64,000 nucleotides of DNA from Anastrepha obliqua (GCF_027943255.1 NC_072897.1:17608044-17672043); one strand, 5' to 3'. Shown: positions 34,118 to 46,612, counted from the stretch's first letter. Notes: generated by a model from the letters alone, not told the origin. Program-made: numbers and translations.

Positions 34118-36759
34118 CACAGTGGGAGAAAGGGTCAATCTAGCGGCGCTTTAGCGAAATTTTTAAATTCGGAATTCTCCAAATTTTGTTTGTTTTATTG
34201 AAAATTTATTTCCCAACGGGATCTTTTCTGGTTTCGTTTTTGTTTTGTTCCCAATATTCGCATATCTGTGAGCTTTCGAATTTAACACATGTTTTAACAA
34301 GTGCAATAATTACTAACTATTTACCTATTTTTAAGTGCAATTTTTTTGAACTGAAAAACTTAAATATAAAATTTTTTAATAAGATTTGCGACTTAATTAT
34401 TATAATTTGGTATGTGTTAAATAAAAAATCATTGTGGTCTGTTAATATATGTTTTAGATCTTTACACTGGAAAAAGAAATTGTCCTATATCAAAGTGTTT
34501 TTATATATATAATCCAATGTTCCGTAGAAAATAAGTGTGGTTGATTCGATGGGATTCGATTCAATGTTTGTATAATTTGTTAAAATATGTTGGGGTCTAC
34601 GTCTTGTCAAAAAATTGGCTGCAAGTATTTGCAAGTTGCTGATTTTTTTCCTTTTTTAGATACTATGGCAGAGTCTAAACGCACCCTTTTTTTAATATGG
34701 CACAGTGAACCAGTACCAACAAAAAAAATTCTAATGGTTGAAAATCATATATCTTCTCACGTCATTGATCGCTCAAAGTATAGTGAAGAGCAAACTCGCA
34801 AAATTCAAAAACCATTAAGAAATTTCATAAGCAAACTTGTAGAAAAGTGGAAAGAATGTCATAGGGTTATGTCAGTGTTCGAAAAGCGAAATAAGAAATG
34901 GTTGGATGAAAATATAATTTTTTCTAAGCCAACTGTTGATCACCGTATACAAAACCTTTTTCAAAGTGTACAATAAAAACTCAAAAAAAAAAAAAATTGC
35001 ATCAATTGTTAACGCAACACCTAACCAAGAGTTAGCGGCAAGCGTAAGTCTTTACAAAGCTGGAAAAAGAAATGCTTCACAGGTTGTTTCAAAATTGTTT
35101 GCAGAAAGTTCGACTGCTTCGAAAATGCTTAAGTCTGTAAACTCTGAACAAAAAACCCCAATTCTGTATACCCCTGAGGAAGCTTTATCTCTTTATATAG
35201 ATGGCGGATACTCAAAAAGGTCGTACAAAATAATGCAATATGGTGCCAAAGAACGAAACTGCAATATTTATCCAAGCTACGATATACATACACGTAACTG
35301 AACTTTCAGCGGAAGTTGCCCTGCAAAGTCTTGTAGACCATACTGTTGCCCGTATAGTACAAGGATTTTCAAAATCTTTTGAAGGTGTTTTGACTGTAGG
35401 CAATATTAATGACAGCATAAAAGCAATATTTAAATGGGGCTGTGACGACAGCAGTGGTCACTCCACTACCGTCAACGTTTTAGTGCTTCTGATTGTGAAA
35501 TAACTGATGAGTATTTATTTGCTGTATGTATTGTGCCTTTACAAATTAAAAAAGGAGACGCTGTTCTATGGCAAAATAACAGGCCTTCAACTCGGTTCTG
35601 CAAACATATTAAAATAATTTTTGAAAAAGAGTCAGCGGAGATAGTTAAAGTTGAGATAGATAATATTAAAAGTTAATTGTAAGCATTGTTCCGACAAAGT
35701 TGAGTTTTTTCGAAGCAGTACATGAATTCCATTTAACATTGATTGATGGGAAAGTTTTTAACACTTTAGCGGGCTCATCATCGCTGGCCTGTGGAATTTG
35801 TGGAGCAACACCAAAATTGATGAATAATCTAAATAATGTTCAATTGAGACAACCACAGGAGCACTTGTATGAGAACGGATTGACAACACTTCATGCTTGG
35901 ATACGGTGCTTTGAGAGTATAATTCATATCGCCTATAGAATACCCATACAAAATTGGCAAATTCGTGAAGAAAATAAAGAAATCGCTCAGCAAACCAAAA
36001 GAAAGACTCAACTTGAGCTAAAAGAAAAAATTGTGGTATTGGAGGACATTCCCACGAAAGGATCAGGCAATACAAACACTGGGAATACTGCAAGAATATT
36101 TTTCCCGCATCCAATTTTAGCCTCTCCAGTAACTGGCGTAAAAGTAGAACTTATATTATAAAAAGGCTTGGTATAATTTTGCGTACTATGGCATGTGGGT
36201 ATGCAGTTAACATAGAGGCTTTTCGCATATAGGTATGCTTGGATTACAGCAGAGTTATTTGTTTCCGAATATCCTTGGTTTTATATGCCTCCATCTGTAC
36301 ATAAAATATTAATACACGGAGCAGATATTATTGAAAACGTTTCGCTACCAATAGGAATGATGTCAGAAGAGGCAGTTGAGGCAAGAAATAAAGATTTTCG
36401 CAGTTATAGACTGAACCATACGCGAAAAAACTCAAGGTTGAATACAATGGAAGACTTAATACACACTCTTTTAGTTTCTTCAGATCCTCTTATTACATCT
36501 AAGTCTAAAAGCACCTCCAAGTACTCCAAAAATCACATTGAAATAGATGATGAGGTCAAAAACCTTCTTTTACATAAATGATCTATCTGACGGCAGTAAT
36601 TCTGAGAGCTCCGACTCTGAATAGTTTTTTTGTAATAAAACATAAAAACATAGAAATAAATAATTAACACATATTTTTAGAATAAAGTAATGTATTTTTT
36701 CATTGTATTTAAGAAGCTATTTAGAAAGCGCCGCTAGATTGACCATTTCTCCCACTGTG
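34118..36759 (+). mobile_element. Transib transposon (RAG1-related), copy 1
   Basis: The ends are CACAGTGGGAGAAA at 34118 and its complement TTTCTCCCACTGTG ending at 36759, within inverted repeats of about 36 bp (including ggtcaatctagcggcgcttt). It is flanked by CGCCG at 34113-34117 and 36760-36764, a GC-rich 5-bp target duplication of the Transib type. The terminal seven bases equal the RAG recombination signal heptamer. The element is 2642 bp, a plausible full length, and holds one broken transposase gene. Confidence 0.92.
34587..36581 (+). pseudogene. Transib transposase (RAG1 core-like), broken, copy 1
   Basis: The fragments form one protein across frameshifts: 34587-34976, 34936-35301, 35240-35503, 35700-36161 and 36285-36581. 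All three catalytic acids of the RAG1/Transib core appear present: Asp in KWGCDDSSGHS (about 35444; RAG1 D600), Asp in LTLIDGKVF (35745-35747; D708), and Glu in SEEAVEARNKDFR (36378-36380; E962). Zinc ligands are visible too: ACGICGATP 15 residues after the second Asp (RAG1 C727/C730) and VHKILIHGADIIE (RAG1 H937/H942). These correspondences are aligned by eye from memory of RAG1. A run of 13 A at about 34983 and other frameshifts and stops disable it. Confidence 0.88.
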
Positions 36760-36764
36760 CGCCG

Positions 36765-37140
36765 CTGACTAAAAAGCCGCTCACTCTGAGACAGACGCTT
36801 TCGGATTTGAATCCCCATTTTCGTCCGCGGGTGGTAATTTATAACCTACCCGGTATATATACCGAGCCTTCCCCTATCCGCCACCTAGCGACACTCCCAA
36901 TGGGGATGAGAAACCCCGCACGGGGTTTATTTATACTATACTAATTATTATTATTATTAGTAGTATTGTTATTATTATTATTATAGTTATTTTATTTTGT
37001 TAGGTACTGGGGTTCGAAACGCCTCACAGGTTCATGATAAGTGAATTGCCGGCTTAAGGTAAAACCCGAATATTGTAGCCTTCCAAAAACTTACTAACTC
37101 TTCTCTCTGCATGGCATGGTGCTGAATCATGCATACAAGT
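36765..37140. other. Non-coding interval with (ATT)n, copy 1
   Basis: Contains a GC-richer block (acccggtatatataccgag is palindromic, 36848-36866) followed by a (TTA)n/(ATT)n run at 36943-36985. The block plus simple tail may be the 3' end of another retroposon, but no family could be named. Confidence 0.45.
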
Positions 37141-37149
37141 GAATTCCTT

Positions 37150-38480
37150 CCTCTTAAATGTGTCAGTAACAATTGACTTTGTAAAACATGTCTACCTCTT
37201 CTTCTTCTTAATTTGCGCGATAACCGCTTACACGATTTTGGCCGAGTTTAACAAAGCGCGTCAGTCGTTTCTTTCCCGTGCTAACCGGCGACAATTGGAC
37301 ACACCAAGTAAAGCCAAGTCCTTCTCCACCTGATCTCTCCAACACAGAGGAGGCCTTCCCCTTCCTCTGCTACCACCAGCTGGTACCGCTATGAATACTT
37401 TCAAAGCCGGAGCGTTTGTATCCATTCGGACGACATGACCCAGCCAACGTATCCGCTGGATCTTTATTCGCTGCGCTATGTCTTTGTCGTCTAAAGCTCA
37501 TACAGCTCATCGTTCCATCGGGTGCGATATTCGCCGTTGGCAACGTGCAAGAATCTTTCTCTCAAACATTCCAAGCGTTGTTTCATCGGATGTTGTCATC
37601 GTCTGCGCCATACGTTAGGACGGGCATGATGAGAGCCTTGTAGAGTGTTAGTTTTGTTCATCGAGAGAGGACTTTACTGCTCAGTTGCCTACTTAATCCA
37701 AAGTAGCACTTGTTGGCAACAATGATTTTACGTGTGATTACAAGGCTGACATTATTATAGGTGTTAATGCTGGTTCCTAAATACACGAAGTCTTTTACAA
37801 CCTCGAAATTATAACAGTCTACAGTGGCGTGGGTGCCGATACGCGAGTGCGCCGACTGTTTGTTTGAAGACAGGAGGTACTTCGTTTTGTCCTCATTCAC
37901 CACCAAACCCATTCGCTTTGCCTCTTTATCCAGTTTGGATAAGGCAGAACTAACAGCGCGGTTGTTAAGACCGATGATATGGATATCATCGGCATACGCC
38001 AACAATTGTACGCTCTTATAAAATATTGTGCCTGAGCGATTAAGTTCTGCGGCTCGTACGTTGCTCTCCAACATCAGGTTAAAGAAGTCACACGACGGCA
38101 AATCACCTTGTCTGAAGCATCGTTTGGTATCAAACGGCTCGGAGAGGTCCTTCCCAATTCTGACGGTGCGGCTGGTGCTGAGCAATGCCATCTTGCATAG
38201 CCGTATTAATTTTGTGGGGATACCAAATTCAGACATCGTGGCATACTAGTAACTCCTTTCCGCGATGTCGAATGCAGCTTTGAAATCGACGAAAAGATGG
38301 TGAGTGTCGATTCTCCTTTCATGGGTCTTTTCCAAGATTTGGCGTATTGTAAATATTTGGTCGATGGTAGACTTTCCAGGTATAAATCCACACTGATAAG
38401 GTCCAATCAGTTGGTTGACGGTGGGCTTTAGCCTTTCACATAATACGCTCGCTAGAACCTTATAGGCGATATTTAGAAGA
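37150..38480 (-). pseudogene. RTE-like LINE reverse transcriptase, copy 1
   Basis: On the minus strand: LLNIAYKVLA near 38480, PYQCGFIPGKSTIDQIFTIR and DTHHLFVDFKAAFD around 38400-38280, then ORF 37658-38236 (192 aa) with SEFGIPTKLIRLCKM, FDTKRCFRQGDLPSCDFFN, LLAYADDIHIIGLN, VNEDKTKYLLSS and DFVYLGTSINT, and a thumb with CYFGLSRQLSSK. The C-terminus is scrambled (37340-37650) but keeps IKIQRIRWLGHVVRM. The motif set is characteristic of RTE-type LINEs. Endonuclease is missing, so it is 5'-truncated, with a stop between the two main parts. Confidence 0.85.
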
Positions 38481-38539
38481 CTAATCCCACGGTAATTGGC
38501 ACAGATTGCAGGATCGCCCTTTTTGTGAAATTTTTAGGT

Positions 38540-39500
38540 GGCGGGGCCCAAACCCAGCGCACAGCCAGCTATCCTGGAATGCTTTGCTTTCTCACGTTAG
38601 CTCACTCCCGAACGGGTCTTCGGAAGTTACCGAGAGGACACGTGGGCTAATCCCGGACGTTGTGAGGTGCTTGAACCATATGCAGAAGAATCGTCCGGGC
38701 GACTCCCAAGTGAATGGCGATCAGTAACTTTCCCCTCTTGAGTGGACTTCTACACATGGAACCATTCTCACATGTCTACCACCTTGATCAAAAACATTAA
38801 TTTATCCCACCAAAGTGATACATATTATCGCCTTTAAAGTAAGCCCCATCATCTGCAACTCCCTAACTCAGCGTTTGATCCATCTGTCAAAACATTTATG
38901 AAACTCTATTTTCGGTATAGCCATATAGCCATTTTCATAACGCCCAAATAATAGTCCTTATTACCTGTCTGACTTTCTGGTGTACAATGCGTGGCATACA
39001 ATAACGTTGTTACCCCTAAAATCGCAAGCATTGCTTTCTTTTTTGACTTATGGTAAAACGACGTGGTTTTTTTGGGGCGGCAGTGTCTGATATGTGGTGG
39101 TTAGGCTGCGATGATGGCATTTGGGGGCGGGAGTTTAAAAATACGGCAAGAAATTCCCGATCATTCCGTTATCATCGGTTCTACCAGCGATGATCAGAGT
39201 GTCCATGGACAGGTTGAGTATCCTAGTGGCGTTGGCTACTCCCGTCGGACACATATTTTTTAACATCAACTTGTGGATACCGTCGAGATCTACTGCTTTG
39301 CAGTTTTTGCTTTCCTGATGGCCTCCTGGACTTCATTGCTGGATATCTTGAAACTTTCTTTCAAAATATTTGGATCTGTCAACCGAAGGTTACAGTATGA
39401 ATTGTCGGATCAAAAACATGCACAATCACTAGAAGGAGTGCCACCCCGTAATTGTGCTTCGTCGGGTTCAACAAGGACCGTACTGTGAACCAGAACTTAA
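38540..39500 (-). pseudogene. Second LINE remnant, copy 1
   Basis: On the minus strand about 39480-39150 reads KISSNEVQEAIRKAKTAKAV, DLDGIHKLMLKNMCPTGVAN and TRILNLSMDTLII, the pre-palm region of a Jockey-superfamily reverse transcriptase. Further left, near 38760, it reads INVFDQGGRHVRMV and CVEVHSRGES. Stops are numerous. 38540-38740 is a GC-richer block without a recognisable frame. Family is uncertain. Confidence 0.5.
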
Positions 39501-39724
39501 GCACACCAGAGGTGAAGTTTCAGGTCTTCAAGCGCACCCGCTGGTGTTAATTTACCAGTTGCCGTATCTCCAAATTGAGATCCGAAGATCTCCAGGATCT
39601 ACTTGGTGTAGTTGGCCCCGCTTACGTTGCTCCCGCTGGAAATTAAGGACGCATATTTAAGAGTTCAGAGTAGGGAGTTGAGTGTCGTTGAGGGCAACTC
39701 CCGTACTAGAAGGCGCCGAAACGT

Positions 39725-39892
39725 TAAACACCACTCCATTTTAAGTCTATGAGAATATATACCAGAAAAAACGCTACAATCCATTTTACTGCCATCTGTA
39801 TAGACTGTAGATGTCGAAGTTGTTTAGTGAGAATCCCTTATTCCATTCCTTCTTAGATAGAAAGAGAGAGGCAAAATTTCTATTAAGGGGAC
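39725..39892 (-). mobile_element. LINE-C-like fragment, RNase H region, copy 1
   Basis: About 160 bp almost match LINE-C at 14305-14445 (ttaagtctatgagaatatat, then ccatctgtatagactgtag and gagaatcccttattccat). This corresponds to the region just before and within the first RNase H motif. It is an isolated piece with no rest of the element. Confidence 0.75.
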
Positions 39893-40009
39893 AGATACCT
39901 GTAAAATATCGAATTTTTTTTTTCATAAAATCTTAATATAATTCTTTAAGAATGTGTAAAAAAAATTTTAGAACGTAAATTTAAATATTTCTCATATTAT
40001 AAATCGTCA

Positions 40010-40837
40010 AGATCTGTATAAATCGAAAGTATAGCCTCACAACATCTTCTGGTAATGGCTCATAATCATGGTCGAAACTGGATAATCGATTGGCAGCTGC
40101 AGCCCTCTGCCAGCTGCACCATGAGTCTGGTCCGTCTGCGCACTTATCGTGTTGAGGTTTTTCGTGAGTTGAACAATAATTATAATATAATATATGTGAC
40201 CCAGATTTTTTTTTACGGAATCACAATTTCTCCTTATTGCTAAGCTATAATAAACTGTCAACTTATCGATCATCTCTCCAGTAAGTTTGCCTTTTCCACG
40301 TTCCAATAAGTTCTTTTTTCACAACTTCTTGATCACCGTAAGGTGCAGCATTTTAAATTCCCGAGTACATTTTGGAGCCACAGTCTCCAATATAATTTTT
40401 TCTACATGACTCCAAGTTTTTCCAATGAACGTTGTAACATTTCGACGATCTACTTCCATTTTCCCAGAAAAACCAGAATGATTTGCAATGCAAGTATTTT
40501 TATGTTCTGCATACCTTTCATTATATTCTTCGATATCGAGTTTTTTTCTCCAAGCTTCACACTGTTTGCAGTAGGCTCTTTTTAAAATAATATCAATGAT
40601 TTTAGCAAATTGTGGCTGCAGTAATTGTTGACTATCATCCCCAGAGGTGTGTGCTATATCTAAAACATGGTCAGTCTGGGTCTAGCAGCTCCATGCTACA
40701 GAAGATTTTGAATTTAGTTTATATTTGTATTATCCGAGGGTTTATTAGTTCTTCTCATTTTGTAAAAAAATTCCATGTTTCACCTATTGCCAGGTCCGGT
40801 TTCCCAGTATTTTTTCAGCCGTTCGCAAAATAGAACC
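40010..40837 (-). pseudogene. Mutator-like (MULE-type) transposase remnant, copy 2
   Basis: The duplicate of 33286-34112, lacking the C-terminal part because the duplication breakpoint lies within this pseudogene. ORF 40037-40306 repeats ERGKGKLTGEMIDKL without amino-acid change. Confidence 0.65.
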
Positions 40838-40842
40838 CGCCG

Positions 40843-43484
40843 CACAGTGGGAGAAAGGGTCAATCTAGCGGCGCTTTAGCGAAATTTTTAAATTCAGAAT
40901 TCTCCAAATTTTGTTTGTTTTATTGAAAATTTATTTCCCAACGGGATCTTTTCTGGTTTCGTTTTTGTTTTGTTCCCAATATTCGCATATCTGTGAGCTT
41001 TCGAATTTAACGCATGTTTTAACAAGTGCAATAATTACTAACTATTTACCTATTTTTAAGTGCAATTTTTTTGAACTGAAAAACTTAAATATAAAATTTT
41101 TTAATAAGATTTGCGACTTAATTATTATAATTTGGTATGTGTTAAATAAAAAATCATTGTGGTCTGTTAATATATGTTTTAGATCTTTACACTGGAAAAA
41201 GAAATTGTCCTATATCAAAGTGTTTTTATATATATAATCCAATGTTCCGTAGAAAATAAGTGTGGTGGATTCGATGGGATTCGATTCAATGTTTGTATAA
41301 TTTGTTAAAATATGTTGGGGTCTACGTCTTGTCAAAAAATTGGCTGCAAGTATTTGCAAGTTGCTGATTTTTTTCCTTTTTTAGATACTATGGCAGAGTC
41401 TAAACGCACCCTTTTTTTAATATGGCACAGTGAACCAGTACCAACAAAAAAAATTCTAATGGTTGAAAATCATATATCTTCTCACGTCATTGATCGCTCA
41501 AAGTATAGTGAAGAGCAAACTCGCAAAATTCAAAAACCATTAAGAAATTTCATAAGCAAACTTGTAGAAAAGTGGAAAGAATGTCATAGGGTTATGTCAG
41601 TGTTCGAAAAGCGAAATAAGAAATGGTTGGATGAAAATATAATTTTTTCTAAGCCAACTGTTGATCACCGTATACAAAACCTTTTTCAAAGTGTACAATA
41701 AAAACTCAAAAAAAAAAAAAATTGCATCAATTGTTAACGCAACACCTAACCAAGAGTTAGCGGCAAGCGTAAGTCTTTACAAAGCTGGAAAAAGAAATGC
41801 TTCACAGGTTGTTTCAAAATTGTTTGCAGAAAGTTCGACTGCTTCGAAAATGCTTAAGTCTGTAAACTCTGAACAAAAAACCCCAATTCTGTATACCCCT
41901 GAGGAAGCTTTATCTCTTTATATAGATGGCGGATACTCAAAAAGGTCGTACAAAATAATGCAATATGGTGCCAAAGAACGAAACTGCAATATTTATCCAA
42001 GCTACGATATACATACACGTAACTGAACTTTCAGCGGAAGTTGCCCTGCAAAGTCTTGTAGACCATACTGTTGCCCGTATAGTACAAGGATTTTCAAAAT
42101 CTTTTGAAGGTGTTTTGACTGTAGGCAATATTAATGACAGCATAAAAGCAATATTTAAATGGGGCTGTGACGACAGCAGTGGTCACTCCACTACCGTCAA
42201 CGTTTTAGTGCTTCTGATTGTGAAATAACTGATGAGTATTTATTTGCTGTATGTATTGTGCCTTTACAAATTAAAAAAGGAGACGCTGTTCTATGGCAAA
42301 ATAACAGGCCTTCAACTCGGTTCTGCAAACATATTAAAATAATTTTTGAAAAAGAGTCAGCGGAGATAGTTAAAGTTGAGATAGATAATATTAAAAGTTA
42401 ATTGTAAGCATTGTTCCGACAAAGTTGAGTTTTTTCGAAGCAGTACATGAATTCCATTTAACATTGATTGATGGGAAAGTTTTTAACACTTTAGCGGGCT
42501 CATCATCGCTGGCCTGTGGAATTTGTGGAGCAACACCAAAATTGATGAATAATCTAAATAATGTTCAATTGAGACAACCACAGGAGCACTTGTATGAGAA
42601 CGGATTGACAACACTTCATGCTTGGATACGGTGCTTTGAGAGTATAATTCATATCGCCTATAGAATACCCATACAAAATTGGCAAATTCGTGAAGAAAAT
42701 AAAGAAATCGCTCAGCAAACCAAAAGAAAGACTCAACTTGAGCTAAAAGAAAAAATTGTGGTATTGGTGGACATTCCCACGAAAGGATCAGGCAATACAA
42801 ACACTGGGAATACTGCAAGAATATTTTTCCCGCATCCAATTTTAGCCTCTCCAGTAACTGGCGTAAAAGTAGAACTTATATTATAAAAAGGCTTGGTATA
42901 ATTTTGCGTACTATGGCATGTGGGTATGCAGTTAACATAGAGGCTTTTCGCATATAGGTATGCTTGGATTACAGCAGAGTTATTTGTTTCCGAATATCCT
43001 TGGTTTTATATGCCTCCATCTGTACATAAAATATTAATACACGGAGCAGATATTATTGAAAACGTTTCGCTACCAATAGGAATGATGTCAGAAGAGGCAG
43101 TTGAGGCAAGAAATAAAGATTTTCGCAGTTATAGACTGAACCATACGCGAAAAAACTCAAGGTTGAATACAATGGAAGACTTAATACACACTCTTTTAGT
43201 TTCTTCAGATCCTCTTATTACATCTAAGTCTAAAAGCACCTCCAAGTACTCCAAAAATCACATTGAAATAGATGATGAGGTCAAAAACCTTCTTTTACAT
43301 AAATGATCTATCTGACGGCAGTAATTCTGAGAGCTCCGACTCTGAATAGTTTTTTTGTAATAAAACATAAAAACATAGAAATAAATAATTAACACATATT
43401 TTTAGAATAAAGTAATGTATTTTTTCATTGTATTTAAGAAGCTATTTAGAAAGCGCCGCTAGATTGACCATTTCTCCCACTGTG
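40843..43484 (+). mobile_element. Transib transposon, copy 2
   Basis: The duplicate of 34118-36759 with identical CACAGTG ends and CGCCG flanks. It arose by segmental duplication, since flanks are duplicated too, not by transposition. Confidence 0.92.
41312..43306 (+). pseudogene. Transib transposase (RAG1 core-like), broken, copy 2
   Basis: The same set of frames as copy 1: 41312-41701, 41661-42026, 41965-42228, 42425-42886 and 43010-43306. One visible amino-acid change is E to V in the VVLVDIPTKG segment near 42769. The catalytic-residue counterparts lie at about 42169, 42470 and 43103. The same frameshifts are present, so the gene was dead before duplication. Confidence 0.88.
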
Positions 43485-43489
43485 CGCCG

Positions 43490-43865
43490 CTGACTAAAAA
43501 GCCGCTCACTCTGAGACAGACGCTTTCGGATTTGAATCCCCATTTTCGTCCGCGGGTGGTAATTTATAACCTACCCGGTATATATACCGAGCCTTCCCCT
43601 ATCCGCCACCTAGCGACACTCCCAATTGGGATGAGAAACCCCGCACGGGGTTTATTTATACTATACTAATTATTATTATTATTAGTAGTATTGTTATTAT
43701 TATTATTATAGTTATTTTATTTTGTTAGGTACTGGGGTTCGAAACGCCTCACAGGTTCATGATAAGTGAATTGCCGGCTTAAGGTAAAACCCGAATATTG
43801 TAGCCTTCCAAAAACTTACTAACTCTTCTCTCTGCATGGCATGGTGCTGAATCATGCATACAAGT
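43490..43865. other. Non-coding interval with (ATT)n, copy 2
   Basis: The duplicate of 36765-37140. Confidence 0.45.
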
Positions 43866-43874
43866 GAATTCCTT

Positions 43875-45205
43875 CCTCTTAAATGTGTCAGTAACAATTG
43901 ACTTTGTAAAACATGTCTACCTCTTCTTCTTCTTAATTTGCGCGATAACCGCTTACACGATTTTGGCCGAGTTTAACAAAGCGCGTCAGTCGTTTCTTTC
44001 CCGTGCTAACCGGCGACAATTGGACACACCAAGTAAAGCCAAGTCCTTCTCCACCTGATCTCTCCAACACAGAGGAGGCCTTCCCCTTCCTCTGCTACCA
44101 CCAGCTGGTACCGCTATGAATACTTTCAAAGCCGGAGCGTTTGTATCCATTCGGACGACATGACCCAGCCAACGTATCCGCTGGATCTTTATTCACTGCG
44201 CTATGTCTTTGTCGTCTAAAGCTCATACAGCTCATCGTTCCATCGGGTGCGATATTCGCCGTTGGCAACGTGCAAGAATCTTTCTCTCAAACATTCCAAG
44301 CGTTGTTTCATCGGATGTTGTCATCGTCTGCGCCATACGTTAGGACGGGCATGATGAGAGCCTTGTAGAGTGTTAGTTTTGTTCATCGAGAGAGGACTTT
44401 ACTGCTCAGTTGCCTACTTAATCCAAAGTAGCACTTGTTGGCAACAATGATTTTACGTGTGATTACAAGGCTGACATTATTATAGGTGTTAATGCTGGTT
44501 CCTAAATACACGAAGTCTTTTACAACCTCGAAATTATAACAGTCTACAGTGGCGTGGGTGCCGATACGCGAGTGCGCCGACTGTTTGTTTGAAGACAGGA
44601 GGTACTTCGTTTTGTCCTCATTCACCACCAAACCCATTCGCTTTGCCTCTTTATCCAGTTTGGATAAGGCAGAACTAACAGCGCGGTTGTTAAGACCGAT
44701 GATATGGATATCATCGGCATACGCCAACAATTGTACGCTCTTATAAAATATTGTGCCTGAGCGATTAAGTTCTGCGGCTCGTACGTTGCTCTCCAACATC
44801 AGGTTAAAGAAGTCACACGACGGCAAATCACCTTGTCTGAAGCATCGTTTGGTATCAAACGGCTCGGAGAGGTCCTTCCCAATTCTGACGGTGCGGCTGG
44901 TGCTGAGCAATGCCATCTTGCATAGCCGTATTAATTTTGTGGGGATACCAAATTCAGACATCGTGGCATACTAGTAACTCCTTTCCGCGATGTCGAATGC
45001 AGCTTTGAAATCGACGAAAAGATGGTGAGTGTCGATTCTCCTTTCATGGGTCTTTTCCAAGATTTGGCGTATTGTAAATATTTGGTCGATGGTAGACTTT
45101 CCAGGTATAAATCCACACTGATAAGGTCCAATCAGTTGGTTGACGGTGGGCTTTAGCCTTTCACATAATACGCTCGCTAGAACCTTTTAGGCGATATTTA
45201 GAAGA
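43875..45205 (-). pseudogene. RTE-like LINE reverse transcriptase, copy 2
   Basis: The duplicate of 37150-38480; ORF 44383-44961 has the same 192 residues including LLAYADDIHIIGLN. Unchanged protein here reflects how recent the duplication is, not selection. Confidence 0.85.
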
Positions 45206-45264
45206 CTAATCCCACGGTAATTGGCACAGATTGCAGGATCGCCCTTTTTGTGAAATTTTTAGGT

Positions 45265-46225
45265 GGCGGGGCCCAAACCCAGCGCACAGCCAGCTATCCT
45301 GGAATGCTTTGCTTTCTCACGTTAGCTCACTCCCGAACGGGTCTTCGGAAGTTACCGAGAGGACACGTGGGCTAATCCCGGACGTTGTGAGGTGCTTGAA
45401 CCATATGCAGAAGAATCGTCCGAGCGACTCCCAAGTGAATGGCGATCAGTAACTTTCCCCTCTTGAGTGGACTTCTACACATGGAACCATTCTCACATGT
45501 CTACCACCTTGATCAAAAACATTAATTTATCCCACCAAAGTGATACATATTATCGCCTTTAAAGTAAGCCCCATCATCTGCAACTCCCTAACTCAGCGTT
45601 TGATCCATCTGTCAAAACATTTATGAAACTCTATTTTCGGTATAGCCATATAGCCATTTTCATAACGCCCAAATAATAGTCCTTATTACCTGTCTGACTT
45701 TCTGGTGTACAATGCGTGGCATACAATAACGTTGTTACCCCTAAAATCGCAAGCATTGCTTTCTTTTTTGACTTATGGTAAAACGACGTGGTTTTTTTGG
45801 GGCGGCAGTGTCTGATATGTGGTGGTTAGGCTGCGATGATGGCATTTGGGGGCGGGAGTTTAAAAATACGGCAAGAAATTCCCGATCATTCCGTTATCAT
45901 CGGTTCTACCAGCGATGATCAGAGTGTCCATGGACAGGTTGAGTATCCTAGTGGCGTTGGCTACTCCCGTCGGACACATATTTTTTAACATCAACTTGTG
46001 GATACCGTCGAGATCTACTGCTTTGCAGTTTTTGCTTTCCTGATGGCCTCCTGGACTTCATTGCTGGATATCTTGAAACTTTCTTTCAAAATATTTGGAT
46101 CTGTCAACCGAAGGTTACAGTATGAATTGTCGGATCAAAAACATGCACAATCACTAGAAGGAGTGCCACCCCGTAATTGTGCTTCGTCGGGTTCAACAAG
46201 GACCGTACTGTGAACCAGAACTTAA
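45265..46225 (-). pseudogene. Second LINE remnant, copy 2
   Basis: The duplicate of 38540-39500, with the same DLDGIHKLMLKNM segment on the minus strand near 46020. Confidence 0.5.
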
Positions 46226-46449
46226 GCACACCAGAGGTGAAGTTTCAGGTCTTCAAGCGCACCCGCTGGTGTTAATTTACCAGTTGCCGTATCTCCAAAT
46301 TGAGATCCGAAGATCTCCAGGATCTACTTGGTGTAGTTGGCCCTGCTTACGTTGCTCCCGCTGGAAATTAAGGACGCATATTTAAGAGTTCAGAGTAGGG
46401 AGTTGAGTGTCGTTGAGGGCAACTCCCGTACTAGAAGGCGCCGAAACGT

Positions 46450-46612
46450 TAAACACCACTCCATTTTAAGTCTATGAGAATATATACCAGAAAAAACACT
46501 ACAATCCATTTTACTGCCATCTGTATAGACTGTAGTGTCGAAGTTGTTTAGTGAGAATCCCTTATTCCATTCCTTCTTAGATAGAAAGAGAGAGGCAAAA
46601 TTTCTATTAAGG
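46450..46612 (-). mobile_element. LINE-C-like fragment, copy 2
   Basis: The duplicate of 39725-39892, one base shorter at ctgtagtgtcg (copy 1 ctgtagatgtcg). Confidence 0.75.

Larger units (their letters stand above)
33285..40008. repeat. Tandem duplication 2, copy 1
   Basis: This unit of about 6725 bp repeats directly at 40009-46734. I counted only about a dozen differences by eye, for example g/a near 33925, a/t near 36044, g/t near 36905 and one indel near 39812, about 0.2%. It begins inside the MULE-like gene and ends in a non-coding repeat; the junction at 40008/40009 shows at most one or two bases of microhomology. Confidence 0.95.

Noticed and set aside
33887..34512. Plus-strand ORFs within and next to the MULE-like remnant
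   Set aside because: The first is antisense to the transposase remnant; the second lies in the Transib 5' non-coding part and is AT-rich with no motif.
36848..36866. Palindrome acccggtatatataccgag as a regulatory operator
   Set aside because: Only an isolated palindrome in repeat-derived sequence; nothing links it to a gene.
37416..37643. 75-aa plus-strand ORF, and its duplicate at 44141
   Set aside because: Antisense shadow of the RTE-like LINE C-terminus, where the minus strand encodes IKIQRIRWLGHVVRM.
34118..43484. Domesticated host RAG1-like gene
   Set aside because: Terminal repeats, target duplications and shared frameshifts show dead transposon copies.
40843..43484. Independent second Transib insertion
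   Set aside because: Flanks well beyond the TSD are duplicated too, so it was copied by segmental duplication.
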